From Limnoglobus roseus (GTDB lineage Bacteria > Planctomycetota > Planctomycetia > Gemmatales > Gemmataceae): a stretch of DNA of 64,000 nt. The stretch covers positions 7,826,163 to 7,890,162 of the forward strand of contig NZ_CP042425.1 in assembly GCF_008254045.1 (NCBI RefSeq), given 5' to 3'. The translations under genes and the position numbers were made by a program. Shown piece after piece: positions 42,832-51,099 of the stretch. Every line of letters begins with the position of its first letter. Within the stretch, counting starts at the first letter, position 1. The notes beneath the pieces are model-generated. The model had not been told where the DNA came from. It made no database searches and saw only the letters and a program-made list of their open reading frames with translations.

Positions 42832-42884
42832 AACCCGCCAACCAAGGCGGGTTGTTTTGATAAAAGCGGCCTGCCCGGGCAGGC
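42832..42884 (-). terminator. Two hairpins downstream of the membrane-protein gene
   Basis: The palindrome GCCTGCCCGGGCAGGC (42869-42884) is followed on the minus strand by CGCTTTTATC and should end the gene at 42909. A second stem, AACCCGCC/GGCGGGTT (42832-42839/42846-42853), has a T-run (GTTTTGAT) on the plus strand and may work in the other direction. Confidence 0.6.
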
Positions 42885-42908
42885 GGGCAGGCAAGAGGGC
42901 GAGCGGCA

Positions 42909-43577
42909 TTACGCCCCGCGGACCACCACGGCCGGCCGGCCGCCGAGACCGAGGAAGCGGAACCGCGCCCCACTGCCCATGTAGCCGCCGAAGGTTGCGA
43001 GCATCATCGAGAGCCACGCACCGCCGAACGTGTACCACGCGACGCGACTGGCAGCGGCGGTGGCTTCCTGCTGGTTCTGGGGGTTCTCGGCCGCTTCCTT
43101 CGCCTTCGCGGGAGCGTCCTTTGCCTTCTGCTTCCATTCGTCGAGCTTGTCCTGCGAGATGCCAGCGCGGCGGGCCGCGTCTTCCCACTGGTCCGGGGTC
43201 GTGCCTTCGGCGGCCGCTTGAGCCGTCGCGGCCACGCCGATCATTGCTCCGTAGCCGATCCGCACGCCGGTCGTCAGCAGGAACATCATCATAGCCAGCG
43301 TCGTCGCCCAGACCAGGATGCCGTAGAGCGCCCCTTCGCACTCGTTTTCGCCGACGGTAAACAGGCTGGCGATGTAGCCGCCGAAAAACATCGACAGGCA
43401 CGTCACGAAGATCGCGAACACGATCGCGCCGATGCTCAGCGCCTTCGGCGTCACCTTGTCGTGGATCGACAGACCGACCGCCCCGGCCAGGAGCGTGAGG
43501 AGGAAGTAGAGCGCGAGCGACAGCACGGCCCCTGCGAGGATCGCGGACCACGTGATGCGGCTCTTGACGGCCACCAT
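42909..43577 (-). CDS. Four-helix membrane protein of unknown function
   Basis: ATG at 43577 begins MVAVKSRITWSAILAGAVLS; the frame extends far upstream but reads as non-coding there. The 222 residues contain four hydrophobic helices (ILAGAVLSLALYFLLTLLAG; IGAIVFAIFVTCLSMFFGGY; LYGILVWATTLAMMMFLL; TFGGAWLSMMLATFGGYMG). A charged Ala/Lys/Glu loop of about 60 residues (KLDEWKQKAKDAPAKAKEAA) lies between helices three and four. The type is frequent in planctomycete genomes; no function is known to me. Confidence 0.75.
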   Translation of the reverse strand: MVAVKSRITWSAILAGAVLSLALYFLLTLLAGAVGLSIHDKVTPKALSIGAIVFAIFVTCLSMFFGGYIASLFTVGENECEGALYGILVWATTLAMMMFLLTTGVRIGYGAMIGVAATAQAAAEGTTPDQWEDAARRAGISQDKLDEWKQKAKDAPAKAKEAAENPQNQQEATAAASRVAWYTFGGAWLSMMLATFGGYMGSGARFRFLGLGGRPAVVVRGA

Positions 43578-43926
43578 GTCTTCGGCCCGTACAGGGCCTT
43601 CGGCGACGAGTGCCACGATAGTGAGTCTCACAGAAGTGTCGGCAACGGACCCATCGCGAAACTGAACGCGAACAAGTGGGGAGGGTTGCGAGAATGAACA
43701 ACGAGCAACTTTTGTACCGTCTTCGATCTTTAGGGCCGCGTGATACCTCGCGAACGCGGCGTTTCCGTCGGCGGGGGCGACGAGGGGATAGGTCTGTGGC
43801 GGCGGGGTGCCCCGCCGGGCGGCGGCGACGCGGGAGACGGATCGGACATCGTCCTTGCTCGCGCCCCAACCGGCGGGTAACGTCAAAGGATCGACCCTGT
43901 CGCCTTCCGCGCTTGCGAGATTTGTC

Positions 43927-44491
43927 ATGTACCGCTCGCTGCTCGTCCTGCTCGTGGCCGCCCCTTTAGCCGCCGCCCCGGTCCCGAAGGCCGCCCCGGA
44001 CTACTACCCGGTCGGGAAGGGGGATCGGTGGGAGTACCTCATCAACGGCAAGCCGTACGTCCTGACCGTCGCCGCCGTCGAGGAAGGCACCGACGGGCGA
44101 CTGGCCACGATCGTTCACGAGGGGACGACGAAGAACACCGTCGTCCGCAAGGACCGGGTCACGGCCGCGGGCGTGTTCACCGTCGAGAACTACGGCGCGG
44201 CGGTCGCGACCCCGCACCAACTCCTCAAGTTCCCACTGACGGCGAAGGCGACGTGGAAGTACGAGGTCCCCGGCGGGGACGGAAACCCGGTGGAGGCGTT
44301 CACGTACACGGCCGGGGGCGTCGAGGACGTGGAGGTGCCGGCGGGGACGTTCCGGGCGGTCCGGGTGGAGGCGTCGTCATCCCTCGGCGCGGGGGGCGTT
44401 CACCAACTGGTACGCCCCAGGGGTCGGCCTCGTCCGGAGCAAGACGGCGAGCAACTTATGGGAGTTGAAGGCGTTCACCGCGGGGAAGTGA
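43927..44491 (+). pseudogene. Secreted protein gene broken by a frameshift in a G6 run
   Basis: ATG at 43927 starts a signal peptide (MYRSLLVLLVAAPLAAAPVP) and a beta-rich domain (YYPVGKGDRWEYLINGKPYV ... VEDVEVPAGTFRAVRVEASS), of the type found in small planctomycete secreted proteins. At the G6 run 44391-44396 the reading frame becomes implausible. One frame over, the sequence continues sensibly as FTNWYAPGVGLVRSKTASNL then WELKAFTAGK and a stop at 44489-44491. So either one base was gained or lost in the run or the assembly has an error there. Unshifted, the frame runs to 44667 with non-coding-like residues. Confidence 0.7.
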
Positions 44492-44522
44492 CGGCGGAGA
44501 TGAGCGACTACTTCGAACTGAT

Positions 44523-44867
44523 TCAGGGCGCTAAGTTCAAACCTTCGGCGACTATCGCAATCTCGTTCCAAGCTTTGAAGCGGCCCTTCGCCGGGCGGTG
44601 GACGTATCGCAGAGTACCGACGACCGTCACCGTGTCGCCCTTGTCACTGATGCACGTCGGCACGTAAGCCGCGCGGCTGAACTCGTCCACGTCCTTCGCG
44701 CCGAGGACCGTGACGCCGAGCATCTCCCAGGCCGGGACCGCGACTTTGAAGGTGACGCGAACCTTGCACCCGTCGTACCGGGCGAGTTTCGCCGCGGGGG
44801 CGGCGAAGTCGATGTCGGCGGGCGGGTAGGCGACCGCGAGGGCGGCGGCGAGTAAGAGGGTGGTCAT
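44523..44867 (-). CDS. Small secreted protein, OB-fold-like
   Basis: ATG at 44867 gives a signal peptide (MTTLLLAAALAVAYPP). The 114-residue product then shows strands typical of a small OB barrel (CKVRVTFKVAVPAWEMLGVT ... GDTVTVVGTLRYVHRPA). Function is unknown. It is convergent with the frameshifted gene at 43927, 31 bp away. Confidence 0.6.
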   Translation of the reverse strand: MTTLLLAAALAVAYPPADIDFAAPAAKLARYDGCKVRVTFKVAVPAWEMLGVTVLGAKDVDEFSRAAYVPTCISDKGDTVTVVGTLRYVHRPAKGRFKAWNEIAIVAEGLNLAP

Positions 44868-45015
44868 CGCCGCATCTTCACCGGGATCGGGTGGGCGGTC
44901 AAGGGGGGCGTGGGCGAGGGTTCGACGTTGGCGCCGGTCCCACGCCATCGGAACACTTACGAAAGCGTGGCTTGAGAGAGAGCAACGCCCATGACGTTGC
45001 CCCCTCCGCTGGTCG

Positions 45016-45402
45016 CTACTTCATGGTGGTGACGGTCTGTTGCGCGGCGGAGATGGCCGCCGTCAGCCTTTGCTGATACAGCTGGAGTTGAGCGATCTGC
45101 ACGGCGCTCAGTTGAACCTGCTGACTTTGCACCTGCGACAGCAACTGGTTCACCTGGGTCAGCTTCGTTTGCGTTTGGGCGAGCTGTGTCGCCGACAGCG
45201 TCGTCGTACCCGTCTGGCCGCTCGCCGTCGTGCCCGAAGAACCCTTTTGGCACTTCCCCACCGCCGCCGTCCCGGTCGTTGAGGTTGGCGTCGCCGTTTG
45301 GCCCGCTCGGGTGCCGCCACGGTTCTGAGCCGACGCCTCGCCGGCCAGTCCGGCTAACATTCCAACAGCGAACACCGCCGCTGCAAGATAACGAGTGGTC
45401 AT
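45016..45402 (-). CDS. Secreted Gln/Thr-rich coiled-coil protein
   Basis: A 128-residue protein with a signal peptide (MTTRYLAAAVFAVGMLAGLA, cleavage near GEASA-Q). The mature part starts with a Gly/Thr/Ser stretch and ends in a long amphipathic helix (TKLTQVNQLLSQVQSQQVQL, QIAQLQLYQQRLTAAISAAQ) likely to form a coiled coil. No family is recognised. It would act in the periplasm. Confidence 0.65.
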   Translation of the reverse strand: MTTRYLAAAVFAVGMLAGLAGEASAQNRGGTRAGQTATPTSTTGTAAVGKCQKGSSGTTASGQTGTTTLSATQLAQTQTKLTQVNQLLSQVQSQQVQLSAVQIAQLQLYQQRLTAAISAAQQTVTTMK

Positions 45403-45647
45403 AAGTCCCCCTTGTGAGAATCCCCGATGCGAAACCGCAAGGGCGGGTTCGCCCCGCCAACGGTCCCATCATAGTGTCGCCGGGCAGTCACCCAAGCGGG
45501 CGCACGTAACGGAATTCCGCGTGCAGGATTTCTCAACATTCAGCGGGGAGCAGAGGCGGTATAAATCTGGCCAGTATCCCACCACTCGGCATTCCGCTTG
45601 CTGGACAATTATCCAGTCCGCCGAGGTGGCGGACGAGGAGGATTACG

Positions 45648-45887
45648 ATGAGCGGCAAGAACAACCCGAAGGCGGATAACTCGGCGATCAAGGACCCCGA
45701 GGACTGGGTCACGGGCGACGAGCCGATGACCGGGCCGCAGGAGAGCTACTTGGGCACCCTCGCCCGCGAGGCGGGGGAGGAGGCCCCCGAGGAGCTGACG
45801 AAGGCGGAGGCGTCGGAGAAGATCGAAGAGCTTCAGGGGAAGACCGGGCGGGGGAAGAAGGCCACCGCGAAGAAGAAGGCATCGTAG
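45648..45887 (+). CDS. DUF3072-family small protein
   Basis: ATG at 45648 follows GAGGAGGATTACG, an excellent ribosome-binding site. The 79 residues include ADNSAIKDPEDWVTGDEPMT, GPQESYLGTLAREAGEEAP and LTKAEASEKIEELQ, the DUF3072 pattern as I remember it. The tail is Lys-rich (GRGKKATAKKKAS). These are soluble proteins of unknown function that often accompany stress genes. Confidence 0.75.
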   Translation: MSGKNNPKADNSAIKDPEDWVTGDEPMTGPQESYLGTLAREAGEEAPEELTKAEASEKIEELQGKTGRGKKATAKKKAS

Positions 45888-45983
45888 CCGCGGGGACTTC
45901 TCGCGATGGGAGATCAGACAGCGACCCTAGGGGCCGCTGGTCGCTGGGGAGTGGACTGTGATCCCGCTCCGCGGCGATGACCG

Positions 45984-46172
45984 TCACCCGGAGGGGAAAA
46001 TCCGCCGCATCTCGACTTCGAGTTGATCGACTCGGGCGAGTAACGCCCGAATCAATTCGAACTGCTCCCGCTGCAACTGCAACAGCTCTTCCATTCGCGT
46101 CAACAACCGCGCTTGCTCGCCCGCGTCCGCGCGATGCCGAGCGGAGACAATCTCGCCGTCGCCCGGCGTCAT
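45984..46172 (-). CDS. Small coiled-coil protein
   Basis: A 62-residue frame starting at ATG 46172 behind AAGGACCT. The sequence ARLLTRMEELLQLQREQFEL then LLARVDQLEVEMRRIF is an ideal leucine-heptad coiled coil. It starts 8 bp downstream of the stop of the gene at 46181-46537, so the two are probably co-expressed. A GTG four codons earlier would overlap that stop. Confidence 0.55.
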   Translation of the reverse strand: MTPGDGEIVSARHRADAGEQARLLTRMEELLQLQREQFELIRALLARVDQLEVEMRRIFPSG

Positions 46173-46180
46173 AGGTCCTT

Positions 46181-46537
46181 TCACGCCCCGGCGACACTCG
46201 CCGCGTACCGCTTCTGGTTTACATTCTCCGTCACGATGACTTCGCCCTCGGCCTTCTCTTGAACGCGGCCGAACTCGACGACGGCGTTCAGCCCCATCTC
46301 ATCGAGCTTCGCCACGACTCGCTTGGTCGCCTTGGGGCCGAACGTCACGATGCTGCCGCCGATGTTGTGGACGTAGGAGAGCTTCTGAGCCATCGTGTGC
46401 AGCAGCATCCCATCACCCCCGCGGATCGATGCCTGAGACTTCGCGTTGAGGGCGTTGTATTTTTGGACGTACTTCACTGGCACGTCTTCGCGATTGGTGA
46501 TGCGGATGTGGGCCACGATGCGGTTCTGATTGCTCAT
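46181..46537 (-). CDS. Hypothetical protein
   Basis: A 118-residue protein starting MSNQNRIVAHIRITNREDVP at 46537, behind AGAGGTACT. It alternates strands and helices (VKYVQKYNALNAKSQASIRG, IGGSIVTFGPKATKRVVAKL, GEVIVTENVNQKRY), suggesting a small alpha-beta fold. No family is recognised. It is first in a pair with the coiled-coil gene downstream. Confidence 0.6.
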   Translation of the reverse strand: MSNQNRIVAHIRITNREDVPVKYVQKYNALNAKSQASIRGGDGMLLHTMAQKLSYVHNIGGSIVTFGPKATKRVVAKLDEMGLNAVVEFGRVQEKAEGEVIVTENVNQKRYAASVAGA

Positions 46538-46676
46538 AGTACCTCTTGATTCACCGGCCTCCGCGGGACGCGGCCGGCGTGGTGAACCTGCCATTATAAC
46601 CGATCCATGGCCGATCTGAAAGTAATTCCACTATTCGGCTCGAACGCAGCCGGCCCGTTGAATTCAGCAGGATCGC

Positions 46677-46964
46677 TCAGGCGTAGACGTTGGATAAGCT
46701 GGGAACCGATGTCACGACCTTACCGGCGTCCGTTGTGGTGACGAAGTAGCTGTGAGCGAAAGTGGCTTGGTCGAACGACTTGCCGACGAGGAGATTGGCG
46801 CGGTAGGTGTTCGGCCACAGGCGGACGACGTCGATGCGGATCAGGTCTTTGGGTCGGCCTAACGTCACGAGGATGTGATTCCGGAGCGACTCGGTTGCGT
46901 CAATCAAAATAGGTTGTTCGTCAGGCTCAACTTGGTTCAACCGGGGAAACGTGTTCTTCGCCAT
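46677..46964 (-). CDS. Hypothetical protein
   Basis: The 95-residue product (MAKNTFPRLNQVEPDEQPIL ... NHILVTLGRPKDLIRIDVVR) looks like a small beta-rich soluble domain; TYRANLLVGKSFDQATFAHS and YFVTTTDAGKVV follow. No known family is recognised. An AT-rich upstream segment (46990-47005) may hold its promoter, and two small inverted repeats (TCCGATTTAATCGGA, GGACACATTGTCC) lie just beyond. Confidence 0.6.
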   Translation of the reverse strand: MAKNTFPRLNQVEPDEQPILIDATESLRNHILVTLGRPKDLIRIDVVRLWPNTYRANLLVGKSFDQATFAHSYFVTTTDAGKVVTSVPSLSNVYA

Positions 46965-47112
46965 AGATTTGCTCCGATGCTTGGGCTACTGTACTATTAT
47001 ACATGGCCCGGGCACTTCCTCCGATTTAATCGGACACATTGTCCGAGTTCCTTCAACCTCTGCCTACTCGTGGCTGCGCAAATCGGAACGTGAGAATAGA
47101 TTTGGTTTCTCT

Positions 47113-47226
47113 TCAACGGCGTGCGAGCAGCACTGCCGTAACGATCACGGCCAACCAGAGGATAGCGCGTGCCGCGAACCGAATTTTGCTGGCTCGCCGC
47201 GGGGACTTGAACGGCTTCGGTGCCAT
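47113..47226 (-). CDS. Possible 37-residue membrane protein
   Basis: ATG at 47226 starts a basic segment (MAPKPFKSPRRASKIRFAAR) followed by one hydrophobic helix (AILWLAVIVTAVLLARR) and a stop. Positive-inside topology is clear. Such tiny single-helix proteins are easily missed; support is limited to composition. Confidence 0.4.
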   Translation of the reverse strand: MAPKPFKSPRRASKIRFAARAILWLAVIVTAVLLARR

Positions 47227-47450
47227 CCCGTGAGTGTAGCACGACCCGCAAGGGGTCAGTTTTCGATTGCACGCATCTGGGCGTGTAGGTATACCGCAGT
47301 TCCCTGTCGGTCGCGCTCTCGTTGAGTTGCGGCAAAAGGGATGGCAGGGGCGAACCGGCCGGGGTTACAAGCGATTGTGATCCCGGCCGGTATCGTAGCT
47401 GAACTGGCAACCTGTCACGGCGAGAACTTATCCGCGTCGAGGTGGCTAAC

Positions 47451-47720
47451 GTGGCAGACGCCAAGCGGGTTTTGGTCCCAGCTAGTTGGGGCGATGGGCG
47501 GCGGGAACTGACGCAGACCCTCTTGGCCACGCTCCGCCTCCTTCGGTCGCAGGGCCGGGGATGCACGGCGGCCGATCTGTCGCAGGCGGCAACGACCAGC
47601 CGAGCCGCAATGCACAGCCGCCTCGTGATCCTAGAGCAATACGGGCTGGTCGCGAGCCGCCGGGTGGGAACCAGTCGTGTGTTCCGCCCCACGCGACGAG
47701 GGGCCAAGGCGGGTTCGTGA
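47451..47720 (+). CDS. Small winged-helix DNA-binding protein
   Basis: GTG at 47451 is preceded by GAGG at good spacing (GTG 47442 is also in frame). The 89 residues form a winged helix: LLATLRLLRSQGRGCTAADL, SRAAMHSRLVILEQYGLVAS and a wing (RRVGTSRVFRPTRRG), as in MarR-like or replication-initiator-like wHTH proteins. No ligand domain is present. It is the last gene before the long non-coding stretch at the start of the second backbone segment. Confidence 0.6.
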   Translation: MADAKRVLVPASWGDGRRELTQTLLATLRLLRSQGRGCTAADLSQAATTSRAAMHSRLVILEQYGLVASRRVGTSRVFRPTRRGAKAGS

Positions 47721-48212
47721 CCATCTTCATCCCGTCACCCGACGCACCGCCACGCAAAGATGGCGCTGACGATCACCCCCACTGCCGGCGGGCAACACAG
47801 CCGCCCGGAGTTCACACCGGCTTCTCACCCTCGCCTTCGGCTTCGGCCGCCCCGCGGGGGACGAACCCCGGTTCACACGAGACGTTCCTGACGCACAGAG
47901 CTGAGGCCGAGGCCGCCGGATCGGCGCATTTGCGTGTTTCACTCCACCGAAAACGGGCCGAAATCTGAAAAGAAAATCGAAGTTTTAACTCCTCGTCTAA
48001 ACAGCTCTTGCGTCAAATGGGCCGCCAGTCACGGACGCGGGAAAGTGGAGTGACGACCAACTTTTACGAACTACATTATAGGAGTCTTCTTCGAAGAAGT
48101 AGAAGAAGAATCATCTTCTGTTCTCCTCGAAGACTTCGTCTTCTTCGGCGTTTCAGGGCTGAGGTTCATCGCTCTTCGGCGAATTCGACCCAGTCCCAGA
48201 CCCGCCAGACAT

Positions 48213-48237
48213 CAAGCCCTTCCCACAGAACGAGACT
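48213..48237 (+). repeat. 25-bp box, copy 1 (contains CCCACAGAACGAGAC)
   Basis: This is identical over 25 bp to 49086-49110 and nearly identical to 58294-58316. It lies in gene-free DNA about 470 bp upstream of the gene at 48711. Confidence 0.7.
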
Positions 48238-48583
48238 ACTCCAACGAGGTCCCCTCGGGCGATTCGAAAGCGACTCCCCTCCTCGCCGCCATCGTCAGCT
48301 ACCTCGATTTTGTGGGCGGGGATACCGCTTCGCGTCCGCCGCGACGCCGTCTTCGTCTCCCACTCCCCAGAGGATACGCGACGAATTCGTCTACGCGCCC
48401 GCGAGGGCGTCGAAGCCCCCCCGGCCCAGCCGGGGCCGACCCAGACGCCGGCCGAGTGTACCCCCTCGGCGGCGACCCCGCCCCCTCCGCTACCCCCGGA
48501 GCCGGGCGGGGTTTTTCTTTGCGCGGCGACGGCGGGGCACCCCGCCCCCTGGACGCTCCCAGAGGCCCGTAGGCGAGGGCGGA

Positions 48584-48601
48584 GCCGAGACTGGTCTCGG
48601 C
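48584..48601. repeat. GC hairpin with GAC-TG-GTC centre
   Basis: GCCGAGAC pairs with GTCTCGGC around TG. It has the same centre as the copy at 34966 but different arms. Confidence 0.65.
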
Positions 48602-48710
48602 CCCTCCGCGTCGCGATCGCCCCGCAGACGCCGACTGGGGGCCTCGCCGACCCCGCCACGACGGCTTCGCCGTCGGGGCCGCTTTCGTCGTCCCCTACCC
48701 CCGGATACCC

Positions 48711-49073
48711 ATGCCCGATTGCGATTTCTTCCTCGACTATTGTGGCCCCCTCTCCTTCTCCGCCGAAGGGTATGACGTAACCGCCCACGTCAGCTTCCCC
48801 GACGACGCGGAAGGCCCAGCCGTTCTCGGCCGCCTCGCCCGCTCCGCGAAGGCTCAGGCGATCGAGGTGGAGTACCAGCCGCCGGGGAACCGGGCGTTGG
48901 CCGCCGAGTACGCGGACGTAATGAGAGCGGCGGGGTTCTCGCTGAGCGTAGACGAGTCGAGGGGAGGGTCACTCGTCTGGGTCCCCGACGGGGCCGAGAC
49001 CGCGTGGGCGAAGCAGAAGGAGCCGAAGGGGGCCGCGACGCAGCCGGAGAGGGCGTATGAGCTGGCGCTGTGA
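48711..49073 (+). CDS. Small hypothetical protein with AGF-module
   Basis: A 120-residue acidic protein (MPDCDFFLDYCGPLSFSAEG). Its second half, ARSAKAQAIEVEYQPPGNRA then EYADVMRAAGFSLSV and SLVWVPDG, aligns with the proteins at 58400, 59799 and the C terminus of 32964. Function is unknown. It is the first gene of a co-directional run reaching 53303; the next gene begins 70 bp on, with a CCCACAGAACGAGAC box between them. Confidence 0.6.
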   Translation: MPDCDFFLDYCGPLSFSAEGYDVTAHVSFPDDAEGPAVLGRLARSAKAQAIEVEYQPPGNRALAAEYADVMRAAGFSLSVDESRGGSLVWVPDGAETAWAKQKEPKGAATQPERAYELAL

Positions 49074-49085
49074 CGGCACGGCCGG

Positions 49086-49110
49086 CAAGCCCTTCCCACA
49101 GAACGAGACT
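49086..49110 (+). repeat. 25-bp box, copy 2
   Basis: Exact copy of 48213-48237, located 32 bp upstream of the ATG at 49143, in the position of a leader or promoter element. Confidence 0.7.
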
Positions 49111-49142
49111 TACCCGACTCCTAACCCACTCGGCTCCTACTC

Positions 49143-50228
49143 ATGCAACTCGACTACGGGGACCTCAAAGGCATGGAGGTTTTCAGCAACTCGATCACCG
49201 TTCAGCCCGTATGGGACGACGGCGGCACGCACGTCCTCTACCACCGCTGGCACCTCAACCTAGACTTACACGTCTCGCCCGACGCGATCTCGTACACCCA
49301 CGACCCCCGCGGCGACGACGTTCCCGTCTTCGATGTCTGGGGTCGCCCGATTAATGTCATCCAGGCGATTAAGCCCCAGGGGCGGGCGAGCGCAATCCTG
49401 ACGATGAACAGCATCCGCGGCGCGCTCCTGGAGCCGCGGCAGAGGCTTCGACTCTGGGAGTACTCGAAGCTCGACAGCGGCGAGGGCGTTGTCGTCAACC
49501 CCGGGTCGCAAAACCCGCGGATTAACCCGGTGACTGAGCGGAGTGTCGAGGTTCTCGTCGAGGCTCCGCTGAAGGATCATCCACTGGATTCGAGGCACGG
49601 CCCGAATCCGATCTCGGTGGACGTGCGGCAGGTGGTGGGGCTAGGTCAGACGTTCGTCGTGAACTATCAGGTCGAGGCACATACGCCGGTCCACGGCTAT
49701 TCCCTCGGGTCCGCCGACGACTTGCTCCTTTCCAACTCCTACACGACTACGAGCGCCCTTACGTCCAGCTACGCCTGCATCCGCCGCACGGAAGGGGTTG
49801 CGTGCTTCCGGATCGAAGCCCTGACCAAGCTGAACATCCAGGCCGATTCTTACCGCAGCTACTTGTTCCCGCGGTGTGCGATCGGGTGGCAGAGAAAGGA
49901 CCTGGTCGTCACCCTCGGCGAAGACGGGGCGACCATCACGTACTCGTTCAACGACGTGCAGGCTCCGATGATGTCGGTGCAGGACGAGGGAGCGGGTGTG
50001 GCTGAGGTCACGCTGAACTACGATGAAGCCCTGACGCGGGACAGCGACGCGATCGAGGCGATCATCGATTCCTACCAGACGGTCTACAGCCTGCGGTCGG
50101 CGAAAGCGTTCGCGACGCCGCACCCGACGAAGGGGGACGACTCCCAGGCCCAACTCGCCGCCGCGATCGCCGGCCTGACCCGCCACCTCGCCGCTCAGGG
50201 CGCGGCCCCGAAGGGGAATCAGCCCTGA
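49143..50228 (+). CDS. Unrecognised 361-residue beta-rich protein (element core gene)
   Basis: The protein begins MQLDYGDLKGMEVFSNSITV and is rich in beta-type stretches (THVLYHRWHLNLDLHVSPDA, SVDVRQVVGLGQTFVVNYQV, DLVVTLGEDGATITYSFNDV), with a helical Ala/Gln C terminus (DDSQAQLAAAIAGLTRHLAA). It has no signal peptide and no membrane helix. I cannot assign a family. Length, beta content and position at the head of a tight run of unknown genes would fit a structural (virion-like) protein, but that is inference. The codon pattern is normal and coding. Confidence 0.7.
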   Translation: MQLDYGDLKGMEVFSNSITVQPVWDDGGTHVLYHRWHLNLDLHVSPDAISYTHDPRGDDVPVFDVWGRPINVIQAIKPQGRASAILTMNSIRGALLEPRQRLRLWEYSKLDSGEGVVVNPGSQNPRINPVTERSVEVLVEAPLKDHPLDSRHGPNPISVDVRQVVGLGQTFVVNYQVEAHTPVHGYSLGSADDLLLSNSYTTTSALTSSYACIRRTEGVACFRIEALTKLNIQADSYRSYLFPRCAIGWQRKDLVVTLGEDGATITYSFNDVQAPMMSVQDEGAGVAEVTLNYDEALTRDSDAIEAIIDSYQTVYSLRSAKAFATPHPTKGDDSQAQLAAAIAGLTRHLAAQGAAPKGNQP

Positions 50229-50273
50229 CGCATCTCCTCACCCAGCACTTCTCTTTCCTCTCGGAGTCCTCGT

Positions 50274-51098
50274 ATGGGCCGGCTCATTGCGGGCGGCTTG
50301 CAACTTCTCGCCCGCGGAGGTCGCGCCGGCGTCGGCGGTCTCGGTCGGGTGGGTAACGCCCTCGGCGGCCTCGGCGATCTGCTCAACCTCGGCAACGCCG
50401 TCGCGAAGAACATCGCGCCGCAGATCCGCACGCGGATCAGCTGTACGGTGACGTGTCAGCCGGGGAGTGATTTCAAGCGGTGCTATCGGCTCGCGCTGGC
50501 GATCTGCTTCGGCGCGATTAAGTCTCGCAAGGACGCGGGGATTGCGGGTCTGCTGCCGCCAATGAGCTCGCTGGCGGCTCACTTTGATCCCATTCATGGC
50601 TTCCTCGGAGTGGAGCTAAATTACAGCCTGTCCAATCTTGGGAACATCTTAGACGACGTAGCGGCGAACGCTAAAGGCAATCCTCTTGCTACCATTCTAC
50701 CTGTCTTTCAAGGCTTTCCCGATCAGGTTGTCGGAGACGAGTTCAGCCAACTGAACCTGCTTGAACGCCAGTTTCTCGGAAACGGTCCTCAACTCGAAGC
50801 AGCGAACAAGACGGTTCTCACGACGAAGCCCACACTGCCGTCCCCGGCGGTTGGGGGCGATCTCATTGGGAGGGCGTTCTTGGAGGGCCTCGTCGCCCGC
50901 TCCCTCCTCGGTCCCGATCACTTCGTCGCGCACCGTGAACTCGTCGAGAAGGACGCTCACCAGAAGCGGCCCGGATCGGCTCAAAGTTACACTCCCGCCA
51001 AAGGTCCCGTCCCCACCCCCGCCCAGAATCAAGGCAAGCCGTCGTGGCAGCGGTTCTGGGAGCAAAAGGGGGTCAAAATCCCCGAATGTGTCGCCTAA
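50274..51098 (+). CDS. Unrecognised 274-residue protein with Gly/Leu-rich amphipathic N terminus
   Basis: ATG at 50274 follows CGGAGTCCTCGT. The first 50 residues (MGRLIAGGLQLLARGGRAGV, GLGRVGNALGGLGDLLNLGN) are Gly/Leu/Arg-rich and could be a membrane-active amphipathic helix. The middle (KRCYRLALAICFGAIKSRKD, FLGVELNYSLSNLGNILDDV) is mixed. The C-terminal 60 residues are polar and Pro/Gln-rich. The next gene starts one base after its stop. Function is unknown; a virion or membrane-associated role is conceivable. Confidence 0.65.
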   Translation: MGRLIAGGLQLLARGGRAGVGGLGRVGNALGGLGDLLNLGNAVAKNIAPQIRTRISCTVTCQPGSDFKRCYRLALAICFGAIKSRKDAGIAGLLPPMSSLAAHFDPIHGFLGVELNYSLSNLGNILDDVAANAKGNPLATILPVFQGFPDQVVGDEFSQLNLLERQFLGNGPQLEAANKTVLTTKPTLPSPAVGGDLIGRAFLEGLVARSLLGPDHFVAHRELVEKDAHQKRPGSAQSYTPAKGPVPTPAQNQGKPSWQRFWEQKGVKIPECVA

Positions 51099-51099
51099 T

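Larger units (their letters stand above)
47721..48710. other. Long leader region with repeats and hairpins
   Basis: Nearly 1 kb with no gene I can support. It holds a self-complementary CTTCTTCGAAGAAG and CGAAGAC-TTC-GTCTTCG segment (about 48086-48140), a TACATTATAGG promoter-like site near 48072, the first copy of the CCCACAGAACGAGAC box (48213-48237) and a hairpin (48584-48601). Several overlapping frames after 48237 are open but Pro/Arg-rich in every frame; none has a convincing start. Confidence 0.5.
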
